From: Gigaspora rosea
Taxonomy: Eukaryota > Glomeromycota > Glomeromycetes > Diversisporales > Gigasporaceae
NCBI GenBank assembly: GCA_003550325.1
Contig: QKWP01000042.1
Span: 392,958-456,957 of the forward strand
Direction: 5' to 3'
DNA length: 64,000 nt
In this document: positions 45,295 to 56,060 of the stretch, piece after piece
Layout: the number at the start of each line of letters is the position of its first letter
How positions within the stretch are numbered: position 1 is the first letter of the stretch
The notes under the pieces: model-generated
Database searches by the model: none
Told to the model about the DNA's origin: nothing
The model's input: only the letters and a program-made list of their open reading frames with translations
Made by a program: the position numbers and the translations under genes

Positions 45295-45398
45295 CAAAAT
45301 AAGACTTGTGTAACATTACACAACATTAGCGGTGTGTAACCAAAAATTATTTTTGCAAAATCAGTGCACCGGGCCTTTGTATAACATAAGTGCATATA
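45295..45398 (+). repeat. Dispersed repeat, copy 2
   Basis: Same words as 44190-44340 (ACACAACATTAGCGGTGTGT, GCACCGGGCCTTTGTATAAC), ending earlier than copy 1. A perfect 22-bp palindrome centred on AAGCTT lies just before it, at 45263-45284. Confidence 0.6.
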
Positions 45399-45499
45399 TT
45401 ATTTTGAATTCTAAAAATAGAAAATCTTGTGTAACATGGTGGAAATGGCAAAATACCATGGTGGAAATAGTAGCCCCCTTATTAAATTAGCCAATTGTA

Positions 45500-46000
45500 T
45501 AAAGCTAATTTTCAGTATAGAGTTTTGGATTTTGAGTAATTAATTATTAAGTTAAATTACCTATTACAACAATTTGTTTGTTGTTTTAATGCTCTTCTAT
45601 AATCTTTTTAATATTTTCTTCAATAATTTTAATAACTTTCTTGTAATTTGAAGAAATATACAACTTTATTACCTATAAAGTTATGTTCTTTAAATATGCT
45701 AGTAAAAATTCATGTATTCTTTTAATTTTGGCAATATTTTTTTCAAATCTTTTTTTACAAGCAGGTCTACTTTAGAACCTTTTTGTTTTTTTCTAAATGT
45801 ATTAGATTATAGCTATTTACTCTTTTAATAAGTAATTCTTTTTATACTTCTAAATATTTGTTTCTGAGATACTAATTAAATTAAAATTTTTTTCTTTTGC
45901 CCTATAAATAAATATTTCTAATCTATATTTATATATTCTAAGCCTATTTAAATCATATATTGCTATATTTAATTCTATATTTTTTCTACATAGGTTTTGT
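45500..46000 (-). pseudogene. LINE-B endonuclease region
   Basis: The minus-strand reading begins LNIAIYDLNRLRIYKYRLEI and passes through AKEKNFNLISISETNI, the ETN metal-binding block of AP-type endonucleases, then KIIEENIKKIIEEH and VVIGNLN, the counterpart of the IxGDFN block with Asp replaced by Asn. Several stops interrupt it. It is the 5'-most recognised part of LINE-B. Confidence 0.6.
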
Positions 46001-46150
46001 TGATATATATTTTGTACACTTTTCTGTTCTGAACTATAACTCTATAGGAATTACTTGTTCTACTAGAACAACTATAACAAGTTTTAGGAGCAGTTTGGCA
46101 TAGGGTCCTTTGTTGTCTAGTTTTAATTGCATCTAGTCTGTAATATAAAT

Positions 46151-46604
46151 TTTACAAAATTAGTAAAATTGTATAGAAATTTTAACAGATGATATCCAAA
46201 GAAGTGCTTATTCAAAACAAATTTTATATAGAAATAAGTAACCAATGCCAAATTATTAATTATTAATTTTATATGATACATGTTTAATTATTGCTACTTT
46301 CTATATTTGATATTTGAAGTTTATGCTATCAATATTTTCTAATGTATATTATCAACCTTATAGCAACTATAGAGCTAGAGCCCTAAAAAGAAGATATGTT
46401 ACTAATCATAATTTGTTAAATGGCAAATAATTTTTTGGAACAAATTTATCTATTTTGATCCTAAATCGCCTTGTACAATATTATTATATTTAGCAATTGT
46501 GCCCAATAACAATTTCTTTTTGAAAATAAATTTATCATATGATTTTTTTACTATATTTTTGAACTAACTGTTTATATAATCATGATTTAAGTTTAGCCAA
46601 AATA
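46151..46604. other. AT-rich sequence, possible LINE-B 5' part
   Basis: Nothing is identified. Texture is like LINE-B, but no protein motif can be read. Confidence 0.25.
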
Positions 46605-47005
46605 ATACTTTTGTATTATTAATATTAATTATTTCTATTGTTTAAAAAACTAGTTTTTTTAATAAATACACATAATCAATTCTAATTATCATATTCTCTT
46701 TCTTAAATTTTAAGCAAAGCTTCTGTATTACCAATATAAATTTTATTCCTATTGTTTAAGAAACCAGTTTTTTTAGAGCTATAGAAAAATCTTATGAATG
46801 TATATAATCAATTCTAATTATCACAAACTCCTATATATTTCTATATTAAATTTTATGCAAAGCTTCTGTATTACTAGTATTAATTTTATTTCTATTGTTC
46901 AAGAAACTAGTTGTTTTAGAGCTATGAAAAAATTTTGTGAATACACATAATTAATTCTTATCATCATGAACTCCTATATTTTGTTGTATTAAATTTTGTG
47001 CAAAA
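46605..47005. repeat. Tandem repeat, about 140-bp unit, three copies
   Basis: Units containing CTTCTGTATTA, TTTCTATTGTT, AAGAAACTAGTTTTTTTAGA and ACATAATCAATTCTAATTAT start near 46610, 46720 and 46863. The first is shorter by deletion. It may be a 5' untranslated array of LINE-B. Confidence 0.6.
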
Positions 47006-47290
47006 CTTTTTTTAACAAAGTTGTTAATTAAATTTACATCTTTATTATCTGAATAGTCAAATTTTTTCAATAATATTTGAACCTTTATATAAGTTAAAAT
47101 CTGAAATAAAGTTCTTTATATGATAATTTTATCAATTTAATAGCCATCTTAAATAAATCATTATCAGATCTTAAAATTTATAAAATTGATATAGATAGTT
47201 TAGTAAGTTAAAAAATTATTTTTATATAAATATAATTTAAATACATATCATTAATTTATGTATTATTAATTTATACAATAAATATAGAAG
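47006..47290. other. AT-rich DNA
   Basis: No feature is recognised. Confidence 0.3.
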
Positions 47291-47595
47291 GTTACTAAAA
47301 ATCGCAGGTTACTATATCACAGGTTAATATGATTGGCCAATTAGATCACAGGATCTTGTGTAACAAACTGACCGAAAAATTAGGAAAAAAACCATAAATT
47401 GAAATTTCATTAAGTAAACTAGTCTTGGGCTTCTAATTAAAAGTTTTTAGCACTTAATTTTGCATATATATATGCACCCTCTAACCTAATATTAATACTA
47501 GTTCGGACCCTAACCCTAACTAATAATCATTTTAATTTTTTTTAAATATTAACCTGTGATATCGCAACCTGCTAAATTTATCAAAATCCTAAAAA
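47291..47595. mobile_element. Twin miniature element, copy 1
   Basis: Imperfect inverted ends are CAGGTTACTATATCACAGG and TTAACCTGTGATATCGCAAC. Internal words are TTGGCCAATTAGATCACAGG, GGGCTTCTAATTAAAAG and CCCTAACCCTAAC. A direct-orientation copy lies about 480 bp downstream. Confidence 0.65.
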
Positions 47596-47770
47596 TATTA
47601 TATAAATAGAAACTTTGGTAACAAATTTAATACTCTTATTAAAGCTTATAATTTTTTTAATAGCAGCATTAATTTTAATATATAGTATAATATCAATACA
47701 ATTTGAGCAATTATTTCTATATATATTTTTTAAAATATATTTATTCAAATATTTGTACTATTTTGCTAAA

Positions 47771-48084
47771 AGAAGTTGTTAAATATCGCAGATTGCTATA
47801 TTGCAGACTAATATGATTGGCCAATTAGATCACAGGATCTTGTGTAACAAATGAAAGAAAATTACAAAAAAATTAAAATTTTAAATAACTTGAAATTTCA
47901 TTATGTAAACTAGTTTTGGGCTTCTAATTAAAAGTTTTTAGCGCTTAATTTTGCATATATATATGTATTCTCTAATCTAATATTAATACTAGTTAGGACC
48001 CTAACCCTAACTAATAATCATTTTAATTTTTTTAAATATTAACCTGCAATATCACAACTTGCTAAATTTATCAAAATCCTTTGC
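47771..48084. mobile_element. Twin miniature element, copy 2
   Basis: It is about 85-90% similar by eye to 47291-47595 and in the same orientation, with the same internal words. The two copies are separated by about 175 bp of unrelated AT-rich DNA. Confidence 0.65.
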
Positions 48085-49870
48085 TAAATAATTGATCAAA
48101 AAATATTTACACAAATAAATTACTTTATAAATTTATTAACTATTTGTTAGCACTTTATAGTATTTTAGTCATAAATATTTACTGTAAAGTATATATTTTA
48201 TTTTAACTATTACTATAAAACATTATCTATGCATCAGAAATTAAAATCTTCAAAGTATATTTTATATTCTCTAAAGTACCTATAAGGTACTTTGCAAACA
48301 AAGGCATAACATTACTCAGATAAATTATGCCAGCCAATTAAAAAAAAAATTAAATATAAAAAAAATCAAGAGATTTAAGAGTCTTTAAATAGGCTGACTG
48401 ATTTCTTTAGAGCTTTTAATTTTATTTCCAAAATATTTTTTCAATTTTTTTTCTTTAAAAAAAAATTTCTTTCTTTTTAAATATTTAATATTTAACCAAC
48501 AAAATTTGTTTATAATAGAGTTTTATGATAAAATTGTAACTTATCTTATATCTAATTAGAAAAAAATTGATTTTGATTGTCTTAATAAAGAACAATATAA
48601 AGAAATTTTAATTCAACATTTAAAAATAAAAATAAAAGATGTAAATCTAAAAAAAGCTGCACAAAAAGCAGCAATCAAGTTATTAAATGAAATAGAAATA
48701 AGTTTTTTTAATTGTTTATATTTTACATGATTTACACATAAATAACACTCTTTTTTCTTATAACTGTAAAATGAATCTTCCTTTTTTTTTCCTCCTGAAC
48801 CTTCAATCACAGATTTAGAACAAGAACAAGAAATTTTCTAAAGCAAGACAATTCTATATTCAATTTATAACAATAATAACAAGTATGTATATGAATTTTT
48901 GCTTTGTAATTGATATTTACTTATATTTATTTCAATCCGCAGATATATAGATGTTATTCGCTATTTACCCATTAAATCTAGTATATCCATTGATACTATA
49001 AACTCAACAAAAGTATTAAAAAATAGTCAATCCTAGCATTAAATAATAATGCATATGGAAACTTAATAAAAGATAATTAGATTAGAGAGTTTTAGCTTGA
49101 ACTATTATTTGACATCGAGTAAATTGTAAAATATTTGTAATATATTTTTTTTATTTATATAAAGTTCTAATTTGTGTTTTTCAAATAGAATCAATATCTA
49201 TCAAAGTGTGTCATTTAAATTTGAAAACAGAACTACAATTATTTTATTTAAAAAAAATGCCTACATAATGAGCATCATTTTTGAACTCGTGCATTATATT
49301 ACAAAAAAGTTCTTTCATTAATCCTTTTTTATTCTTTATAAACTTTAAATAAATATAATCATCTTTGTTTACTACTTTTTTATCCTTGTTTTTGGTTTTT
49401 TTATTGTTTTAATATGCATCTATTAAGTCTATTGTTTCTTTCTTTTGGATCTTGGTATTGTTATATTTTTTTTTGTTATAAGTAAGGGCAGTAACAAATA
49501 TTATATAATATCCTAAGGGGGTCAAAAAAATTCTTACATAAGACTAATTCTACAATTTGATTAGCTAATTGGTCTTATGTAGGGGGAGGAGGTAGCTTTA
49601 TGATAAAATGATATTACGTAATATATGTCATAGCTCTAATACATTTGTGGTATAAATTTGGTAAGTTTGCTGACCTTTCTTTCTTAATTTGATTGTTTAT
49701 TTTATTTTTATTTTTATATCTCTCTAGTTTTGTATTACAATAGTAAATTGACTTTTGTATATAGTGCAATTTGCATTAAATTTTTATAGTTGAACTAAAA
49801 AATTTCTCAAATATTTATTTATAAAATTGAATTTAATTGGTTAAAATATTTATATGTTTTTTAATTTTTT
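48085..49870. other. AT-rich DNA with a possible gene relic
   Basis: No confident gene. At about 48565-48700 the plus strand reads KEQYKEILIQHLKIKIKD and then LKKAAQKAAIKLLNEIEIS, a charged helical peptide that ends in AT-rich sequence; there is no start codon and no partner exon that I can defend. Low-complexity T runs dominate the rest. Confidence 0.3.
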
Positions 49871-50518
49871 TATATGAGAATAGAAATTTGTCGCATCTGC
49901 AACATGTTGCATCCTGATTCTGACCAATTAAATTGCACAATGTATAAACAAAAAATTTTATTTTTTAAAAATTAAAAATTTTACTAGTAAAATATAAAAA
50001 TAAATAAGTGATATCAAAGTATATAGTGTAAAATTTTATTTTAAACAACTTTTTCTAAATCATAAAGATAGATTAGATTGTCTTAGTAAAAAAAACATTT
50101 TATAAAAAAAATCAAAAATTTTAAATGTTAGCACATATTAAACTTTTTTATACCAATTTAATCTATATTTATGTTTAAGTTTTATATGTAAAATTTTATT
50201 TAATAACTTTTTTTAAGTTAAAAAGGTAGATTGTTTTAGTAAAAAAAAGATTTATATGTGCTAACTTTGGAAATTTTTGATTTTTCTTATAAAACATTTT
50301 TTTTACTAAAACAATCTATCTTTATATTTTAGAAAAAGTTGTTCAGAATAAAATTTTGTATTATATAATGTGCTATTTTATATATATTTTATACTTTATT
50401 AATTAAAATTTAATTTTTAAAAAATAAATTTTTTGTCTATAAAATCATGTGATTTGATTGGTCGAATTAGGGGTATGATATGTTGCAAGCGTGACAAATT
50501 TATTTTCCTTTTTATATA
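49871..50518. mobile_element. 650-bp palindromic miniature element
   Basis: Inverted ends share AAATTTGTC and GCAACATGTTGC/GCAACATAT-type words. The inner arms pair over most of their length (for example AGTAAAAAAAACATTTTATA with its inverse, and AAAATTTTATTTTAAACAAC). It is non-coding; an 80-residue frame near its right end is hydrophobic low complexity. Confidence 0.6.
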
Positions 50519-50762
50519 TAGTAAAAAATTTTTAAAAACTTATATAAATTTAAAATTATATCTTTTTATTAGTAAGCAAAATTCTTATAATAAAATATAT
50601 AGTTTAATAGCTTTGTTAAAAGCTATCAATATCAAATTATATATTTTATTTTGCAACTTTAAAATTTTGTATTAAGGAGATACAATTTAAAAAATTATTA
50701 ATTGTTAATATTTTTAAACTGTTTGTACTATAGTTCTTTGTTAGAAACAAAGAAACTAAGAC

Positions 50763-50979
50763 CAGTGATTATTTTTCACTGTGCACACTGTGCGCAGTGC
50801 ACAGAAACAAACTTTGCGCACATCTTTTTTTAGTAGATATGCGGATACCGCACAGAAATAATTGTCATTTTATAAGTAGTGCGCACAGTTGCAAGCATTT
50901 TCTCAGTATTTGCCGCACAGAAAAGTTTATGAATTGTGCAGTATTCACACAGTAAATTTTAATTAAAAAATTAACACAG
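50763..50979. mobile_element. 217-bp hAT-type miniature element
   Basis: Ends CAGTGATTATTTTT and inverted CTGTGTTAATTTTT are flanked by a perfect 8-bp duplication ACTAAGAC (50755-50762 and 50980-50987). The interior has GTGCGCAGTGCACAG and repeated GCGCAC/CCGCACAG words. Confidence 0.75.
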
Positions 50980-50987
50980 ACTAAGAC

Positions 50988-51902
50988 TATATTTTATTAA
51001 TTGCTGTTTCTATTAAATAAGATATAGATTGAAATATAGACTGCTTTTGTATTAATAAAATTAAATTGTTTTAGAAGTATATTTTTAACTATTAATTTGT
51101 ATTTACTTTATTTGATAGTATTGTTTTATCAAATTTTTTCTATATTACTTTTATCATTTTGCTCTCTTAATAGTATATTGCCTATACTTATTGAAGTTCT
51201 TCTTTACTTTTTTATTTTTTAGTTTTACTTCAATATGGGTAGCATTAGACTTCTGCTGACAAGATTTTTGTAATAAGTGCTTTGCTATAAAAACTTAGAT
51301 TTTTTAATATATCTTGTATTGTTTTTTTTTGATAAATTCTATAAAGTAATTTGAATTATAGATTTTTTTTTTTATCTCAATCTAATTGCTATTATTGGAG
51401 TCTTAATAGAAGTCTTGAACCTATTTTTTTGCTTGTATTTATTTTCTAGAATAGTTTGTATTAAAGCTATTGTTTAAGCAACTTTATGCTTGTTTTTATT
51501 GTTAGAGCATAAAGAGTAGTTTTATAAAAAAATATAAGCTACAAGCAATTGTTTAAAATATTATGATTTAATATTATATCTGAACCTACAATCAAATTAG
51601 TTTATTTGATAGATGTATTACAATATACATGTTCTAAATTATATAAACTTTAAAATTTTATATATTGTTAATTAATTATAGGATAAATTAATTGTCACTA
51701 GCAGTAACAGTACTGATCGACCAATTAGAGCAAAGGATCATATATAATGTAAAAAATGCAAAAATCTTGATTTTTTTAAAAAAATCACATCTAAAGGAGG
51801 TACCAAAAATCATCTAATTTTTTAGGAAGAAGGAGACCTTGTCTAGTCAGGTTACTATATGTTTTTTATTCTAGTTGGCTAATACAGTATATTATTTTAT
51901 AA
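50988..51902. other. AT-rich intergenic DNA
   Basis: No gene is seen. T-rich, with minus-strand stretches that might be old LINE sequence but contain no readable motif. Confidence 0.3.
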
Positions 51903-51904
51903 TA

Positions 51905-52793
51905 TAAGGGAGATAGGGTATTGTAACAAAGTTAACAATTTCAATTTTATTATGATATATTGATCGAAATTGAACAATTTTAGTATTATTTGAGTCATCT
52001 TATTGAGTCAGGTTGAATAATTCCAGAATTATCCAATTCTGATTACTGTATCACAAAATACCTTAATTCGAATAACTTTAAAAAAATTAAAAAATTTTAG
52101 TCTTGGGTGTATTGTGACGAATTTGAAATATTTCATAATTCTGTAATCAGAATCAGATAAAACTTAAACTATTTGATTCCTCTCAATAAGAGGATTTGAA
52201 TAGTATAAATTTTATCTAATTCTAATTATGACATCACAAAATATCCTGATTCATTATAATATCTCTAACTATAGTTTTTTATATTTTTTAATATAAAAAT
52301 ACAAATATTTTACAACTCTATGATTCAAATTGAGTGATTTTTATACTATTCAATTCTTCTTTGTGAAAGGAATCGAATGGTATAAAATTGCTAGGTTTGG
52401 ATCACAGGGTCATAAGCAGTGTTTAAAATAGGATTTGAAATTTACCGGTGCAAAGCAAAAAATCCTGTTTTTATATATTTAAAACCGGTTTTTTTGCTCA
52501 AAATTTTATCAAAATACCGGTGGATCTGGATTTTTACTATGCTATTTTAAACACTGGTCATAAGATAATTGCATTTTTATATTAAAATATATAAAGTACT
52601 ATAGTTAGAGATATTATAATGAATTGAGATATCTTGTGATTCTGTAATCAGAATCAGATGAAATTTAACTATTCAAATTCTCTTATCAAGAGGAATCGAA
52701 TTATTTAAGCTTTATCTGATTCTGATTAAGGATCACAAGATATTCCAAATTTTCCACAATACCTCCTTCATTACAATACTCCTATCTCCTTTA
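51905..52793. mobile_element. Non-autonomous pogo-type element, 0.89 kb
   Basis: Ends TAAGGGAGATAGGGTATTGT and TAAAGGAGATAGGAGTATTG are inverted and flanked by TA (51903-51904 and 52794-52795). They match the pogo element at 39763 with GC-to-AT changes (GGCGGG versus GATAGG). The interior consists of repeated palindromic blocks with TCAATAAGAGGA, ATCTAATTCTAATTA and TCTGTAATCAGAATCAGAT. It has no transposase and would have depended on one supplied by a full element. Confidence 0.75.
52417..52556. mobile_element. 140-bp hAT-type miniature element inside the pogo relative
   Basis: Ends CAGTGTTTAAAATAGGA and inverted CAGTGTTTAAAATAGCA are flanked by a perfect 8-bp duplication GTCATAAG (52409-52416 and 52557-52564). 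Three ACCGGT/CCGG sites in an otherwise AT-rich interior. Confidence 0.85.
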
Positions 52794-53154
52794 TATTTAA
52801 AAATACTATATATAAAATTTTATTATTTAATAACTTTTGATATACTGGTCCAATTTGGATAATTTAATGACCAACAACATACTGAAAACAACTCCTGTTC
52901 ATCCTTAGGCCAAGTATTAAGAAAAACCAAAATCTGAATTTTATTCTAAATATACTATAGTTCATTTGCTACTCTATATTAAATATACAAATCTAGATGA
53001 GTTTTAACTACTCTAGTAGGTTTAAGTTGCAGATAAACTAGTCTGAGCTCTATTTTTGTAATGTAGTTTATAATTGAAATAATTAGTATAGTTTATACAA
53101 ATAGTTGTCTAAAGTGTAGTAGAGAACACTACTTCTATGTCAAACTATGCAATG
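52794..53154. other. AT-rich DNA
   Basis: No gene or repeat is recognised. Confidence 0.3.
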
Positions 53155-53310
53155 TCTGTTAGCAACATCCAATTACAGTATATATACTAGTTATATAACA
53201 TATGCACTTATGTTATACAAAGGCCCGGTGCATTATTTTCGCAAAAATAATTTTTGGTTATATACTGCTAATATCATATAACATTATACAAGTCTTATTT
53301 TGGTAACCTA
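53155..53310 (-). repeat. Dispersed 150-bp repeat, copy 3
   Basis: Minus-strand copy of the repeat at 44190-44340, sharing GCACCGGGCCTTTGTATAAC and ATAATTTTTGG/CCAAAAATTATTTTTG words. Confidence 0.6.
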
Positions 53311-53452
53311 ATCAAGTTGGGTTAATTGAACCAAAATCGGGTTTTTTGAACCAAGATTAGATTCATATATATTGTTTATATAACAGACTATATACTGTAT
53401 ATACAGTATATATATTATTGCTTCAGACATCTATCAGCTTCTAATAACCTAG

Positions 53453-53591
53453 TACCGTAAACTGCCGTATAAACAGCCCCCCACATATCAGACCCCCCTC
53501 TCATTTTTACTAATAATTTTCTTTTTTTTACTAATTAATTTTTTTGGTGGAATGTACCAGACCCGGGCTGTTTATATGGCAGTTTATGGTA
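53453..53591. mobile_element. 139-bp miniature element, TACCGTAAA ends
   Basis: Inverted ends TACCGTAAACTGCCGTATAA and TACCATAAACTGCCATATAA continue into ACAGCCC on both sides. A C-run (GACCCCCCTC) lies near the centre. Terminal TACCGTAAA is shared with the different element at 58038. Confidence 0.7.
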
Positions 53592-54335
53592 TTATTATAT
53601 TAGTTAATTTAGAAAAAACCCTGGTAGAATCTTCTATAAATTAATAATAAAAACATAAGCAAAACCTTATCTTAAAAATAAAAAAAAATAAAAATAAAAA
53701 AATACAAAAATTAAACAAATAAAAAATAAAAAAATAAAAAAAATAAAAATAAAAGATAATTTTAATGCTTACTAGAGATGAAATTATTAGAGTACTATTT
53801 CAAAAAACTATTAAATAATGGAATCAGATATTCTAAGTAAAAATATTTAGAACACCAGAAAACCTCATGAAAACTAAAATTGAAACCTTATATCTATATT
53901 ATATAAAACTTCTTTTTATTCTAAAACTGCTCACTAACTCTTAAAAATTCCTAGGCTAATGAATTTTACTATGGTTAATTTTAAATAAATTCAAAAATAA
54001 AAAAATAGAAAAAATAAAAAATAATCTATATTTACTATGATAATAGTATGATAATTATTATCTATAATCTACAATGTATAAATAAACAAATTATTTTATT
54101 AAAGCAAAAACTAATCTTTTTAATGTTAGAGTTAAATTAAGAATTAGAAATTAACAAAATACTTAATAAATAGTAAAAATTTTGCAAGAAATAGTTTTTT
54201 GTATAAAAAAAAGTAGGTTTATAAGCAAACTTCTAGATTGGAAATAATTTTTTAAAAAATTCTTTGTTTTTGTATATTTTTGTTATACAAAAATTGACTT
54301 ACATGTCATTTCTGATTCTAAATTTTAATTGGATA
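53592..54335. repeat. AAAAT-type low-complexity DNA
   Basis: AAAATAAAAA-like tracts near 53670-53760 and 53990-54030 are separated by AT-rich unique sequence. No gene. Confidence 0.5.
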
Positions 54336-54407
54336 TTGTTAGAGTATAGCAAAAAAAGCCCAGTTTATTTTTGAACTATTAGTACTTAAACTAAAATTAG
54401 TATCTAT

Positions 54408-54625
54408 AATTAGTATAATGAATACACTTTTACTATAGGCTTTATTCATATCTCTTATATATATGCCTACTGCTAGTAGCAAGTTTTCAAAGTCAGATGA
54501 ATTGGGCCAGGCTAGGTTGGGTTTAGACCCAGTTTATCTGACTTTGAAAACTTGCTACTAGCAATAGGCATGTGAGAGATACAAATAAAGCCTATTTGGT
54601 AAAAGTATATTTATTAAACTAATTA
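54408..54625. repeat. Long hairpin, about 90-base arms
   Basis: Arms pair almost perfectly around a loop with GGCTAGGTTGGGTTTAGACC: GCCTACTGCTAGTAGCAAGT, then TTTCAAAGTCAGAT, and the inverse. Arms extend outward through GGCTTTATT and AAGTGTATTCATTA-like sequence. It has the shape of a small-RNA precursor or a miniature element. Confidence 0.65.
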
Positions 54626-54869
54626 TATAAGGTAGACTGCTCTATTTTTGCAAAATTTTTTTTGCTACATACAAAATTTTTTAAAAAATAAAAATATTTT
54701 TATAAAATTATATATATATAATCAATAATTAATTTATTATTTAAATATATAAAAATTAAATCAACTTTATATAATTTTTTTAATTAATTAATAAAAAAAT
54801 ACTTTAAAATTTTATAAAAAAAATTTAATAGTTGTTGCCTATTTTTACAAATAGTAAAACAGCTTTTGA

Positions 54870-55170
54870 TTCATTGGCCCATTTTGATGATTTAACTACC
54901 AAAATGTTTATCTCAATAAAATGATTCCAATGAGTCTAAAATCATCAAAATCCAATCATAAGATTCCAAGATTGTTTAAATTTTGTGTAATATTATTAGT
55001 ATTATTTTAAAATTATAAATACTATTAAAATTACTATTAAAATCATACAAAAGTTAAATAATCTCAGGATCCTATAATAGAATTTTGATGATTTTGAGCT
55101 TGTCAGAATTGCCTCATTGAGATGAACATTTTGATAGTTAAATCATTCAAAATATACAAGTAAATCAAAA
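54870..55170. repeat. Palindrome with CTACCAAAATG block
   Basis: Left arm GATGATTTAACTACCAAAAT then CTCAATAAAATGA, right arm the inverse near 55125-55155. The centre is near 55020. Same block as in 35361-36160, so the two are members of one family. Confidence 0.6.
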
Positions 55171-55539
55171 TTTATTAGCAATTCTATAAATTAGTCTATG
55201 CACTAAGATATCTAAATTGGAAACAAAACTTTAATAATCTTGTGATTCTGTAATCAAATTTTAGCAGATCTAGGCTTGTTTATAATGTTAACTGAGGTAA
55301 TTATTTTAATAGTAAAATTATCCAAAATAAGCTAGTGAATTAAAAGATATTTACTGTTTGTAGAAATTAGGTTAGTTTGCAGAAATAGGGCAATTTGCCT
55401 TATACTAATTTTAGCTTAAGTACCAATAGTATATAATATTGTTTTTATAGGCTTCAAAAATTCAAAAATAAACTGGGCTCTTTTGGCATACTCTAGCTAT
55501 TGTAAACATGTAATAATCACCTATAATATATATTAGAAT

Positions 55540-56007
55540 TTTCAAAAAAAATAAAATAAACAATAAAAAATAAAAAAATAAAAAAATAAATAAAACAATA
55601 AAAAATAAAACAATAAAAAATAAAAAAATAAAAAAATAAAAAATAAAAATAAAACAATAAAACAATAAAAAAAATAAAAAAATAAAAAAATAAAAAAATA
55701 AAAAAATAAAGTAAAAAGGAAAATTTAAACAGTGCCTCTGTGCATTTTGTGCCCTAATGCACTACAAATTAATTCTGTCTAGAGGTAGGTTAGGGTTAGA
55801 GTTAGGTTTAGAGTCAAAATTAGTACAAATTTGTAGATCATTTTTTGCTAGAAGTACAACAGGGGTTACCCTAGTAAATTTCAAGATATAAAAATAGGGC
55901 ATAAAGTGCACAGGGCATTGTCCAGTTCAGTTCAAATAAAAAATAAAAATATAAAAATATAAAAAAATAAAAAATAAAAAATAAAAATAAAAAAATAAAA
56001 AAATAAA

Positions 56008-56046
<39 letters not shown>

Positions 56047-56060
56047 ATAAAAAAATAAAA
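55540..56060. repeat. AAAAATA low-complexity tracts around a small TIR element
   Basis: Two tracts of AAAAATAAAA repeats (about 55545-55710 and 55930-56060) flank 55728-55925, which has inverted ends CAGTGCCTCTGTGCATTTTG and the relative of CACTTTATGCCCT, plus GGTTAGGGTTAGAGTTAGG inside. A 67-residue Phe-rich frame on the minus strand is just the tract translated. Confidence 0.6.

Larger units (their letters stand above)
44052..45483. mobile_element. TIR element with 58-bp ends, host of nested insertions
   Basis: The ends are long inverted repeats holding TATTTCCAC-CATGGTATTTTGC and CATTTCCACCATGTTACACA. Inside each end is a direct copy of a 150-bp dispersed repeat (AAAAATTATTTTTGCAAAA and GCCTTTGTATAA). 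The hAT-type element 44397-45243 is inserted in it. It interrupts LINE-B. Confidence 0.6.
36350..46150 (-). mobile_element. LINE-B, decayed non-LTR retrotransposon with many insertions
   Basis: Three minus-strand stretches with protein-like but stop-ridden translations fall in LINE ORF2 order from right to left: endonuclease (about 46.0-45.5 kb), a linker (43.98-43.45 kb) and reverse transcriptase (39.06-36.4 kb). They are separated by TIR elements (44052-45483), the pogo element (39763-43448) and a SINE-like sequence. That they form one insertion is inferred from order, orientation and similar texture. Outer limits are approximate. Confidence 0.55.
54340..55490. mobile_element. 1.15-kb nested palindrome
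   Basis: Outer arms near 54345-54415 and 55395-55490 share GCCCAGTTTATTTTTGAA and GTACTTAA-CTAAAATTAGTAT in inverted orientation. A second arm pair (AAGGTAGACTGCTCTATTTTTGC near 54630 region and its relative near 55365-55405) lies inside. Two further palindromes occupy the core. Non-coding. Confidence 0.55.

Noticed and set aside
45186-45395. 69-residue minus-strand frame
   Set aside because: It spans the end of a hAT-type element and a dispersed repeat, so it has no consistent coding origin.
46605-47005. CRISPR-like array
   Set aside because: The tandem units are about 140 bp without constant short repeats and unique spacers, and the DNA is eukaryotic.
55462-55665. 67-residue Phe/Ile-rich minus-strand frame
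   Set aside because: It is the translation of an AAAAATA low-complexity tract.
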